From CALAED01 sp937891035 (GTDB lineage: Bacteria; Actinomycetota; Actinomycetes; Streptosporangiales; Streptosporangiaceae): DNA of 53,612 nucleotides. The notes beneath the pieces are model-generated. The model saw nothing but the letters and a program-made list of their open reading frames with translations. It ran no database searches and was not told the origin of the DNA. Position 1 is the stretch's first letter; every line of letters begins with the position of its first letter. The stretch spans positions 1-53,612 of the forward strand of contig DASQSZ010000250.1 in the NCBI GenBank assembly GCA_035642125.1, read 5' to 3'. Shown in pieces: positions 1 to 7,454 of this stretch. Position numbers and translations under genes: made by a program.

Positions 1-1
1 C

Positions 2-679
2 GCGGCCGAGCCGTACCGTCACCTGTTCAGCGGCCTGCTGAGCACCATCGACATCGACAACGACCCGGTGCGAACGTACGAGGCGATGCTGGAGTTCGAG
101 CCGCCCAACATCGGCTTCCTCCTCCCCCATGGCAACTGGGACACTCCTCCGCCCGGCCGCCCGCCGGACACGTCCTCGCCCTACGGCGACTGGCTCGTCG
201 CCGTGTTCGACCGCTGGTACGGTGCGCGCACGGAGGAGACGCGGATACGCCTGTTCGACGAGATCATGCGCTTGCTGTTCGGGCGGCCCGCGACCGGAGA
301 GGCGGTGGGCCTGTCGCCGGTTGCCATCGCGGTGGTGGAGACCAACGGACAGATCGAGCAGGTGGACACGCTCAAGTCGGCGTACGAGGGAGCGACCGGG
401 ACCACGCTGCACGTGTCCCGGGATCCTTTCGAGACCGCGCTGTTTTTGCCCTCCATCGCCGCGCGGCAGATTCGCGGGCTCGCGCTCGCCGACGAGTGCC
501 GGGCGTGCCACCTCCACCCGATCTGCGGGGCCGGCAACTACGCGCACCGCTACCGAAAGGGCAGCGGCTTTCGCAGCCCCAGCGTCTACTGCCACGACCT
601 CAAGCGCCTGATCACCCGCATCCACGGTGTGGTGTCCAAGGACGTCGAGGCGATCAGGGAGCGCACCGGCGAGGCTTAG
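2..679 (+). CDS. FxsB-family radical SAM/SPASM cyclophane-forming RiPP maturase, C-terminal part
   Basis: The reading frame is open from the window edge, so the gene is cut at its 5' end and the catalytic CxxxCxxC radical SAM core lies outside. The visible part has the segment LEFEPPNIGFLLPHGNW, typical of the linker of FxsB-type enzymes, and then a SPASM-like cysteine cluster (CRACHLHPICGAGNYAHRY, a further Cys in VYCHDLKRL near nt 590) that would bind auxiliary Fe-S clusters. The family links a Phe ring to a nearby residue in FxSxx-COOH precursors. The protein ends right after SPASM, so no HExxH domain is fused, unlike some relatives. Its stop codon overlaps that of the convergent fxsT-like gene. 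A matching precursor lies at 3470. Family assignment is firm; the substrate is inferred from proximity. Confidence 0.88.
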   Translation, partial: AAEPYRHLFSGLLSTIDIDNDPVRTYEAMLEFEPPNIGFLLPHGNWDTPPPGRPPDTSSPYGDWLVAVFDRWYGARTEETRIRLFDEIMRLLFGRPATGEAVGLSPVAIAVVETNGQIEQVDTLKSAYEGATGTTLHVSRDPFETALFLPSIAARQIRGLALADECRACHLHPICGAGNYAHRYRKGSGFRSPSVYCHDLKRLITRIHGVVSKDVEAIRERTGEA

Positions 680-3243
680 ATGGGCGGCGGGTCGAAGTCC
701 GCGTCCAGGTGCCGGCCCTCCAGGAAGACCACGGCGTCCGGGTGATTGAGCCCGAGAGTCCGGTCGTAACCCGCCCGGGTCTGCTCGATCAGCTCTTTGG
801 CTCTATCGGTCTGGCCATCGGCCATCAGATCGGCCGACAGGTTCGCGGCGCTCGACAGGGTCAGCGGGTGCCGGTCGCCGAACAAGACGCTGAGCCGACG
901 CAGCGTATCCTCGCCCAGGGCAAGGGCCATATCGAGGTCGCCGCACGCGGCGTAATCGCTGGTGAGGTTGAGCGCAACGATCAGCGTGAAATGATGATCT
1001 CCTCCCAGGTTTGCGACCAGGCCGTTCAGCGCCCGTTCATTCAGCTTGCGCGCCCCGGGCGCATCGCCCTGCACGCGACGTAGTACGGCGAGGTTGGTCA
1101 GGCAGGCGTAGCCGTAGGGATGCTCGGCCGGATAGACATCCGCATACCTGGCGACAGAGTCGACGACCAAGGCGGTGGCCTCTTCGAGCTTGCCTCGGGT
1201 ACGCCAGACGTTGGACAGGCACGTGGCGGCGGCCAGCGTGTCAGGCGACTTGAGCCCGTACAGCCGGACGCACCGCTCGTGGACCTGTGCGGCGAGTTCC
1301 TCCGCCCGTTCGAACTCGCCCAGCCTACGCAAGGAGATGGCCAGGTCGGTGCCGGTGCGCAGGGTACGGTTGTGCTCCGCGCCGAGTGCCTCCATCGTGA
1401 TCGCATAGGCGTCGTCACCGAGGTCACAGGCTTCGGAGTATTCGCCAGACAGCCGGACCGCACGGGCCAGCCCGGTCAGCGCGCTGACCTGGCTGGATTT
1501 GTCCATTGTCGTCGGCCCTTGCTTTTGCCAGCCGGAGAAGGCGCGGTCGTGCAGCTCCCTGGCCCGCTTGTAGTCGCTGATCAGGCCGAAATCGAGAGCG
1601 AGGTTGTGAGTGGCGCGGAGGGTGCCGCCATCGTCGCTGCCGTACCTCTCCTCGTAGCGGCGTAGCGCCTGCTCATCGCGCTCCAGGGCGCCCTTGAAGT
1701 CCCCGAGTGCCCGAAGGTCGGCGGCCGATCCCCGCAACGCCCGGAGCGTGTCTTCGTCATCGGGCCCGAGCACCTTCTCTGCGACGGACAGAATTTCGTT
1801 GTTGAGCTCGCTCGCCTGCTCGTAGCTTCCGAGCTCACGCAACACGTTGGTCTGTTCCAGCTTCACCCGCACGACGTCGGGATGATCGACTCCGGAGTCG
1901 GCGCCCCACCGCTCGATGAAGTCTTCTGCCACGATCCGGGCCGATTGATAGTCGCCGGAGCCGAGGAGGGCGCGAAGCATCCGGATGGCGAACCGGCGAA
2001 CCTCGGGGACAGCGGAGTCAGAGATCTTCGTGGGGGCCAGGTGGCCGAGCAGGCTGCTGTACTTGGGCCAACTCGTCTCGTCCCCAGGGTCTCCCGCGTC
2101 ATAGGCGGCCAGCAGCAGATGAACCTCCCGCCGGTACAGCTCCTGGTCTTCCGGCGACAGCTCGTCTTGGACCAGCTTCTGCACGAGCCGGTGAATTTGG
2201 ATGGTGCGGCCGGGTATGTCCAGCCTGGCCAGCGCGTACCGCCCGAGCTCGCCGAACGCGCGGCCCAGCCGGATCGTGTCGTTGATGAGCCCTGCCAGCT
2301 CTGGTCGCAGGCCGCCCGGAGCCCGGCTGATGGCCTCGCGTGGGATGGGCTCGGAGCCGAAGAAGGCACAGACCCGCAGCAGTTCGACCGCTTCGGGCAG
2401 GGTCTCGGTGAGGTTGGCGACCGAGACGCTCCACGCCGCCGTCATCGGCAGCGGGTACTCGGCCGGCCTTCCTTGGGAGAGCAGTTGACTGGTGCGCTCC
2501 TTCAACTGCTCGAGATACTCCGAGGCGCTCATGCCGCGCTCGAAAAGCAGTGCTCCCGCCTGCTCGAGCGCAAGCGGCAGGTCGCCCAGTTCCTCGGCGA
2601 GACGGGCCGCGTCGTCCTCACTGATCGCGTTGCGCACCCGTTTGGCCAAGAATTCCACGCTCTCGTCCCGGTGAAAGACGTCCACCGGGATCGCGTCGAC
2701 AAGACTGCCCCATCGATGGTTGCGAGAGGTGATGAGCACATGACCGCGGTCGCGCGGGATGAGGTCGAGTAGATCCTCCGGCTGGTCGGCGTTGTCAAAG
2801 ACGAGGAGCCACTTGCCGTAGGGATCACCACGGCGCAGCGCGTCCAACGTATCCCTGGCCGCGTCCTCGATCCCGCTCACCGCGGCGGGGGGCAGCCCGA
2901 GGTGGGGAGCGAGTTCGGCCAACGCCGTCTTCACCAAAAACGGTTGATCAGAGGGGATCCACCAGACCACGTCGTACTCGTGTCTGTACCGGTGGATGTA
3001 CTCAACGGCCATCTGCGTCTTGCCGACACCGCCCAGACCATGCAACGTCTTCGGCTGGGGGACCACGGCCGTCACCTGGCTCGCGATGCCGGCCCGCAAT
3101 GTGGCCAAAAGATCCTCGCGACCGGTGAAGTTCTTGTTGCGCGGTGGAATACTGCCCCAGACCGGAGGGACCCGAGACTCCGACGTCCCGGCAGTCGCTT
3201 CTTGCCCAACCACCCCGTAACGCCTCCGACTCTTCTCAGCCAT
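676..3243 (-). CDS. fxsT: FxSxx-COOH system NB-ARC/tetratricopeptide repeat protein (FxsT-like)
   Basis: This 855-residue protein has an N-terminal NB-ARC/STAND ATPase module. It shows the family signature WGSIPPRNKNFTGRED (about residues 29-44), the P-loop GLGGVGKTQ (69-77), Walker B WLLVFDNAD, the sensor-like HVLITSRN and the motif GDLPLALEQAGA. From about residue 430 to the end there are TPR repeats of the pattern A..L..RA...., and it closes with DFDPPPI. This architecture and ending match the TPR protein that accompanies FxsA/FxsB RiPP genes; its exact role there is not known to me. It is convergent with the maturase (overlapping stops) and divergent from the precursor gene, so transcription should start in the palindrome-bearing region 3244-3469. 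No good Shine-Dalgarno precedes the ATG. A TAGGCT -10-like box lies 14 bases upstream, so a very short leader is possible. Confidence 0.88.
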   Translation of the reverse strand: MAEKSRRRYGVVGQEATAGTSESRVPPVWGSIPPRNKNFTGREDLLATLRAGIASQVTAVVPQPKTLHGLGGVGKTQMAVEYIHRYRHEYDVVWWIPSDQPFLVKTALAELAPHLGLPPAAVSGIEDAARDTLDALRRGDPYGKWLLVFDNADQPEDLLDLIPRDRGHVLITSRNHRWGSLVDAIPVDVFHRDESVEFLAKRVRNAISEDDAARLAEELGDLPLALEQAGALLFERGMSASEYLEQLKERTSQLLSQGRPAEYPLPMTAAWSVSVANLTETLPEAVELLRVCAFFGSEPIPREAISRAPGGLRPELAGLINDTIRLGRAFGELGRYALARLDIPGRTIQIHRLVQKLVQDELSPEDQELYRREVHLLLAAYDAGDPGDETSWPKYSSLLGHLAPTKISDSAVPEVRRFAIRMLRALLGSGDYQSARIVAEDFIERWGADSGVDHPDVVRVKLEQTNVLRELGSYEQASELNNEILSVAEKVLGPDDEDTLRALRGSAADLRALGDFKGALERDEQALRRYEERYGSDDGGTLRATHNLALDFGLISDYKRARELHDRAFSGWQKQGPTTMDKSSQVSALTGLARAVRLSGEYSEACDLGDDAYAITMEALGAEHNRTLRTGTDLAISLRRLGEFERAEELAAQVHERCVRLYGLKSPDTLAAATCLSNVWRTRGKLEEATALVVDSVARYADVYPAEHPYGYACLTNLAVLRRVQGDAPGARKLNERALNGLVANLGGDHHFTLIVALNLTSDYAACGDLDMALALGEDTLRRLSVLFGDRHPLTLSSAANLSADLMADGQTDRAKELIEQTRAGYDRTLGLNHPDAVVFLEGRHLDADFDPPPI

Positions 3244-3320
3244 GTGGATAATTGGCCAGCCTATGTCTAGACCAGCACATCCATCTACACCAAATAGAAA
3301 ACCTGGTTAGCCGCCCGAGT

Positions 3321-3340
3321 TATGTGTCACATGACACATA
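3321..3340. promoter_or_regulatory. Perfect palindrome, probable operator between fxsT and the precursor gene
   Basis: TATGTGTCACATGACACATA has two 9-base arms around a central CA. It lies about 80 bases upstream of the fxsT start and 130 bases upstream of the precursor start, inside an AT-rich stretch that contrasts with the flanking genes. Its first 16 bases recur with one mismatch at 7371-7386. The symmetry fits a dimeric regulator, but no regulator gene lies next to it in the window. Confidence 0.6.
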
Positions 3341-3417
3341 TAAGATTCGGCAGCCCGAAATATAAATAAGCGCCGGCGCACAAAGCGCGCGCAAGATGCG
3401 AGCCAGCGTTCAAGGTT

Positions 3418-3423
3418 TATATT
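3418..3423 (+). promoter_or_regulatory. Candidate -10 box of the precursor peptide gene
   Basis: TATATT, close to the consensus TATAAT, lies about 46 bases before the precursor ATG and would give a leader of roughly 40 bases that includes the GAGGAG ribosome binding site. No clear -35 element was found 16-18 bases upstream, so activation or an unusual sigma factor is possible. Confidence 0.35.
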
Positions 3424-3469
3424 TGGGAAGATTATCCCGGTCCGCACAGCTGCTCATTGAGGAGAGATC

Positions 3470-3616
3470 ATGCAGCCGCTCATCATCGACCTACAGAGCG
3501 TCACTCCTGACCTCCTGCGACCCATTGACAACCCCATCCTCACAGCCGCGATAGAGGAGGCCATCAACCCGACGTGCCCGATGGTCGACGGCGCCAGTTT
3601 CGATAACAAGCTCTAA
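3470..3616 (+). CDS. FxsA-like cyclophane RiPP precursor with variant FxNxx C-terminus
   Basis: This 48-residue peptide has a well-placed ribosome binding site (GAGGAG, about 7 bases before ATG). The leader LIIDLQSVTPDLLRPIDNP followed by ILTAAIEEAI has the hydrophobic-acidic pattern of FxSxx-COOH precursors (P-L-I-D-L then an amphipathic helix). The last five residues are F44-D-N-K-L48. The family name describes F-x-S-x-x at the C-terminus; here Asn replaces Ser. Three-residue cyclophane synthases join an aromatic ring to the beta-carbon of the residue two positions on, and Asn is a known partner in related families, so a Phe44-Asn46 crosslink is the expected product. This is inference. The core also contains Cys36. 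The peptide sits among an FxsB-like maturase and an FxsT-like protein, which supports the call. Confidence 0.85.
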   Translation: MQPLIIDLQSVTPDLLRPIDNPILTAAIEEAINPTCPMVDGASFDNKL

Positions 3617-3708
3617 CCCAAAAGAAGAAGAGCCACGGGAGGCGTGCGGGTTTCCGCATCCGGCCAAGCCCTTCGCATTCCTTCATTCACGGGGAGGGCG
3701 CGTATCAG

Positions 3709-3768
3709 ATGCAATACCCTGCAACCAAGACCCCAGTAGACCCGCCCGCCCCCGACTCATGGCGTTGA
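3709..3768 (+). CDS. Possible 19-residue leader ORF before the nSTAND ATPase
   Basis: ATG at 3709 is preceded by GGGGAGGG at 3691-3698, a better ribosome binding site than the one before the next gene. It reads MQYPATKTPVDPPAPDSWR and stops 7 bases before the ATG of the nSTAND gene in another frame. It could couple translation of the ATPase by reinitiation or act as a small peptide in its own right. A short hairpin (TGCGG-GTTT-CCGCA) lies between it and the precursor gene. Nothing in the sequence identifies a function, and chance occurrence is possible. Confidence 0.35.
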   Translation: MQYPATKTPVDPPAPDSWR

Positions 3769-3775
3769 CCAGGCA

Positions 3776-5716
3776 ATGAGCATCTATTCACCTTACGTCG
3801 GCTCACGTCCTTTCGATGCGGCGGATGAGACGATCTTCCATGGCAGAGCCGACGAAGCAGCCGCCCTCTCCAAGCTATGGCGTGATCATCGGCTGACCAT
3901 TCTGCACGGCCCGGCCGGCGTGGGTAAGACGTCGCTGCTGCGTGCCGGCGTGCTACCCAAGCTCGGTGAGGATCCAGGCGCCAGGGTGCTCCCCCTCGGC
4001 AGGCTCGCCTTCCCCGCAGACTTTCCGCTGGCCGCCTTGGACCTCAACCCGTTCACCTTCGCGCTGTTGTCGTCCTGGTACCCCGATGAGCCTCCCGCCC
4101 GAATTTCCGGCTCCTCGATCCGCGACCTTCTAGACAGGCGGTCGCGTGGTGGACACGATGCCGTGCCGATCCCCGTACTCGCCGCAATGGACCAGGCCGA
4201 TCTGCTGTTTCCGGGCACCGACCAGCGGAGTAGCCAGAGGAGTAGACATCGCAGGAGGTTCGTCGAAGAGCTCGTAAAGGCCACCGATGAACTCGCGAAT
4301 CTGCATCTGCTCATCGCCGTCCGTACCGAGAACCTTCAGGAGCTGACACGGCTGCTGATCCGAGCCGGCCTTCCGGAAGCGGCCTCTGTCGCCACGTTCT
4401 CGTTGGAGGCGTTCCGTCCCGCCGCCGCCCGTCAAGCGGTGACCGGACCGCTCAACGATACCGATCATCCACTCGTCGCGAGTGACCGCCACCTCGTAGC
4501 CGAGCTGGCGGGCGGTGCGGCCGCCATCGATCCCGCGCTACTGCAAGTCGTATGCGGCCGCCTCTGGGAGGACTTTCCCAGAGGCAATCGTGGTCCGATC
4601 AAGTTCCTGCCGACCGTGGTCGACCAGGTCCTCGCCGACCATTGCCTGCAGGCTCTCGCGACGGTCGCGGGCGAGCACGGCCAGTTGCCGCGGGTGCTCA
4701 CCGCGTGGTTCCGCCATGTGTTCGGCTGGCAAAACCCGGCCGGAGTCGAGGAGGGCAACGGCGCCACTCATGACCTGCCCAACGCGATCGTGCGTGCCCT
4801 CGAGGATGTCGGACTGCTACGGGCGGATCACGACGCGGGCCTGCGCCGCTACCGCCTGCGTCATCCTCGGCTGCGTGCCGTCGTCCGATGTCTCGATCCC
4901 AGCGCCGCGGACGCGATACGGCACAGCCGGCCGCGGCTGGCGGCCGCGGAGGCGGCCGCCACGGCCGGTGAGCTCAAGCTCGCTTGGCACCGCGCGACGG
5001 CCGTGGTCGACGAACCCATTGCCGACGAGCGGCTGCGTGCGGCAGCGGAATGCCTCCTCGGCACGATCGCCTATGACGAGGGCCGGTTGGAGCTCGCCGC
5101 CGAGCACTACGAAAGCGCGGCCAAGGCCTTCGCGGCCTTGGGAGACACCGAGCATGTCGGCATGTTGCTCGCGGCCGTCGGCCGACTGAAGATCGGAAAC
5201 GGTACAACCGAGGCGGTCAACCGCTTGCGGGCGGCGCTGACTCAGTTGCCGAGCGATCTGTTCGTCAAGACCGCCCTCGCGCACGCTCTGTGGTACGCGG
5301 ACCGCACCCAGGCGGCCATCGCACTCCTCGACGACGCGCTCAGCCAGGACGGCGGTACCGCTGAGGCGCTTCGGCTCCGGGGGGAGCTGCTGGCCGACCT
5401 GAACAAGGCGGAGCCAGCGCTGCGCGATCTGGATCGGGTCAACTACGAAGACAGGCCGTCCAGCCGGGCGGCCTGGGCGCTGGCCAAGACCCGAGAGGGA
5501 GCCGGCTCGGAGGCGGCGACCGCGGAACTGGAGTTGGTCGACGACGCCGGCGACAGCGGACCGGCACTATTGCGAGTGGCCCGGGTCTTGGAGCTTAGAG
5601 GCGACGCACACACCGCGGCCGACCTCGCGCAGCGCGCGGTCAGAGCCCGCCGCCCGCCGCTGCCCCGGCATCTGCGCAAAGAGGCTGAACGACTGATGTT
5701 CGAGCGCTTGGGTTAA
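3776..5716 (+). CDS. nSTAND1-type ATPase with C-terminal TPR-like repeats
   Basis: This 646-residue protein begins with SPYVGSRPFDAADETIFHGR, matching the PYxGLRPFxxxDxxxFFGR opening of nSTAND1 NTPases. It has the P-loop GPAGVGKTSLL (about 44-54) and a Walker B-like region VLAAMDQADLLF (about 132-143), in which the usual acidic run is reduced to D-Q. A winged-helix-like middle section (RALEDVGLLRADHDAGLRRYRLRHPRLRAVV, here about 340-370) precedes helical TPR-like repeats from about 395 to 640. STAND proteins act as ligand-triggered oligomeric switches and are common in bacterial conflict and signalling systems. No effector domain or effector-associated domain is visible at either end, so the output must come from a partner. 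It lies 159 bases downstream of the RiPP precursor on the same strand and may share its transcript. Confidence 0.82.
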   Translation: MSIYSPYVGSRPFDAADETIFHGRADEAAALSKLWRDHRLTILHGPAGVGKTSLLRAGVLPKLGEDPGARVLPLGRLAFPADFPLAALDLNPFTFALLSSWYPDEPPARISGSSIRDLLDRRSRGGHDAVPIPVLAAMDQADLLFPGTDQRSSQRSRHRRRFVEELVKATDELANLHLLIAVRTENLQELTRLLIRAGLPEAASVATFSLEAFRPAAARQAVTGPLNDTDHPLVASDRHLVAELAGGAAAIDPALLQVVCGRLWEDFPRGNRGPIKFLPTVVDQVLADHCLQALATVAGEHGQLPRVLTAWFRHVFGWQNPAGVEEGNGATHDLPNAIVRALEDVGLLRADHDAGLRRYRLRHPRLRAVVRCLDPSAADAIRHSRPRLAAAEAAATAGELKLAWHRATAVVDEPIADERLRAAAECLLGTIAYDEGRLELAAEHYESAAKAFAALGDTEHVGMLLAAVGRLKIGNGTTEAVNRLRAALTQLPSDLFVKTALAHALWYADRTQAAIALLDDALSQDGGTAEALRLRGELLADLNKAEPALRDLDRVNYEDRPSSRAAWALAKTREGAGSEAATAELELVDDAGDSGPALLRVARVLELRGDAHTAADLAQRAVRARRPPLPRHLRKEAERLMFERLG

Positions 5717-5743
5717 CCACGCCCCAGCCACGTGACGAATCGT

Positions 5744-5817
5744 CGAAGTTAACTTCGTCCTGCCAGTCGATCGAAGTTCCAGAGCAAATTGCTCAGGGAC
5801 TGGTACTCTTTCGAGTA
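5744..5817. promoter_or_regulatory. Cluster of three palindromes in the leader of the MFS gene
   Basis: The 250-base gap 5717-5966 has no supported gene but contains CGAAGTTAACTTCG (5744-5757, perfect palindrome), GAGCAAATTGCTC (5782-5794, arms GAGCAA/TTGCTC) and TACTCTTTCGAGTA (5804-5817, arms TACTC/GAGTA). The first and last could be protein-binding sites, and the set could also fold in RNA. No U-tract follows any of them, so they do not look like a simple terminator for the nSTAND gene. Confidence 0.45.
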
Positions 5818-5966
5818 GGGGACATCAGATGTGCTGATCGCGCTCCGACGGCACATCTAGTACGGGCGAGTAGTGTCTATCTTTATTCGCCGCATCCGCT
5901 GTATTGCTTTATCCCGGCGGAATACTGACGTGACCATTACTCAATGAGCTAGGAAGGCGACCCTCA

Positions 5967-7367
5967 GTGAGGATTGGGCGCTCCGGAGGGAAGCCGAATC
6001 GAACAAGACGCAACGATTTCGCACTCCTATGGAGCGCTTCGGCGCTGTCGCAGCTAGGCAACATATGCTCCGCGACGGCCAACCCCCTGTTGGCCTTGCT
6101 GCTGACCAACTCACCAATCTTCGCAGGGTGGGTTGCAGCGGCAAGCACCATCCCCACCCTGCTCATGCACCTGCCCGCGGGTTGGCTCGTCGATCGCTAC
6201 AACCGGCGCCTTCTGCTGTTCATCGGCCAAGCAGGACGGCTTGCCGCGAGCGCGCTGCTGGTCTGGGCTCTGTGGTCGGGCGACCAATCCACTATGATGA
6301 TCATCATCATAGTGGCCGCGATTTGCGAGGGGGCCTTTTGGGTTCTCTACAACGCCGCGGAAATCACAGCGGTGCAGCGAGTGGTGAATTCGGTGGAGCT
6401 GCCGTCGGCGCTGGCATTGAACGAGGCCCGCGTCCACATCGCGGTAATCGCGGGCAAGCCGCTTAGCGGTTTCCTGTTCGAGCTCAACAAGGCTTTTCCC
6501 TACTGCATCAACCTGATGGGGTTCATATGGTCCATCCCTGCGCTTTTCATTATGAAGAAGAAGGACTACCAGCCGCTTCAGGAAGATAGGCCCTGGGACG
6601 GAACCTCCATCGCCCGCGTGGTCAAGGAGGTGGCGCGAAGCTCGTTTATGCGTACCGTGGTAATAGTCTGCGCGATCGGAAATTTCTGTTTTCAAATCGT
6701 CGTCCTTTCGCTTTTGGTGCTGGCCCAACAGCAGAACATGTCAAGCACCTTGATCGGTCTGCTGCTCGCGATCTCCGGGATCGGCGGTTTGGTCGGCTCG
6801 CTGATCGCGCCTCGAGTCAGACCTCGGGTTAAGGGCGAACGGAACGTCATCAGCTTCTGCGTCGCGGCCTGGGCAGCGCTGACCTTTGTGGTCGCAGTGT
6901 CCGCTCAGCCGGTCGTCGGCCTGATCGCCTGGGGCGGACTGAGCATCGCTGGCGGCTTCCTCAACGTCGCTCTCCTCACGTACCAGGTCCGAGAGGTGCC
7001 CGGGCACATGCTCGGTCGGGTCATGGCCATCAACCGGTTCCTCACCAGCGGCGCCGTGCCGCTCGGCGCGCTCACCGCCGGCTACGTCGTCACTGAGTTC
7101 CAACCCCCGGGTGCCGTATGGCTGGTCTTCATCGTGATCATGCTGATGGCCCTCGTGGTCAGCCCGAGATGGATGCGTTTCGGCTCGATGGTCGGCCGGC
7201 TCAAGTCCAGATTGACGCACTTGCCGAAGCACCATCTGGAAGCCGATGCCTGCGCGCGCCCGGAGGCGCCCCGCACGGAACTGCCTCGCCCGGAACTGCC
7301 CCGCACGGAACTCCCCCTAGCGGAAGGGGCCGCGGACAAAACCGGCCACCCCCTGCCGATCCGGTGA
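5967..7367 (+). CDS. MFS transporter with proline-rich C-terminal repeats
   Basis: This 466-residue membrane protein has about twelve hydrophobic segments from residue 17 to about 400. It starts NDFALLWSASALSQLGNICS and carries the loop LPAGWLVDRYNRRLLLFIGQ, the MFS motif A region (G-x-L-x-D-R-x-x-R-R-x-L). It resembles the EntS/MdtG-like drug or siderophore exporters, which lack a fused ATPase and use proton-motive force. The GTG start is chosen because AGGAAGG lies 11 bases upstream. The cytoplasmic tail contains a threefold RTELP/RPELP repeat. It follows the nSTAND gene after a palindrome-rich gap and precedes the cyclase-kinase pair. Export of the cyclophane peptide or a metabolite is plausible by position only. 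Confidence 0.85.
   Translation: MRIGRSGGKPNRTRRNDFALLWSASALSQLGNICSATANPLLALLLTNSPIFAGWVAAASTIPTLLMHLPAGWLVDRYNRRLLLFIGQAGRLAASALLVWALWSGDQSTMMIIIIVAAICEGAFWVLYNAAEITAVQRVVNSVELPSALALNEARVHIAVIAGKPLSGFLFELNKAFPYCINLMGFIWSIPALFIMKKKDYQPLQEDRPWDGTSIARVVKEVARSSFMRTVVIVCAIGNFCFQIVVLSLLVLAQQQNMSSTLIGLLLAISGIGGLVGSLIAPRVRPRVKGERNVISFCVAAWAALTFVVAVSAQPVVGLIAWGGLSIAGGFLNVALLTYQVREVPGHMLGRVMAINRFLTSGAVPLGALTAGYVVTEFQPPGAVWLVFIVIMLMALVVSPRWMRFGSMVGRLKSRLTHLPKHHLEADACARPEAPRTELPRPELPRTELPLAEGAADKTGHPLPIR
7262..7318 (+). repeat. In-frame 15-bp tandem repeat in the MFS gene tail
   Basis: Three near-identical copies of a 15-base unit (consensus CCTCGCCCGGAACTG, with CGCACGG variants) encode RTELP-RPELP-RTELP. 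Keeping the frame indicates tolerated slippage expansion of a disordered cytoplasmic tail. Confidence 0.75.
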
Positions 7368-7370
7368 CCG

Positions 7371-7390
7371 TATGTGGCACATGACATTGA
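7371..7390. promoter_or_regulatory. Operator-like copy of the 3321 palindrome, upstream of the cyclase-kinase operon
   Basis: TATGTGGCACATGACATTGA matches the 3321-3340 palindrome at 15 of its first 16 bases and then loses the right half-arm. It lies just after the MFS stop codon and 65 bases before the chosen start of the cyclase-like gene. The shared element suggests the same regulator acts at both places, here perhaps with weaker, asymmetric binding. Confidence 0.5.
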
Positions 7391-7454
7391 CGCGGCGGCG
7401 GGCGTTCATGGTACGTCTCACGGTGAGACCGCTTACCGACGAAGGCGACATCGC

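Noticed and set aside
5832..5861. Nine-codon GTG ORF before the MFS gene
   Set aside because: It is too short to support and has no clear ribosome binding spacing.
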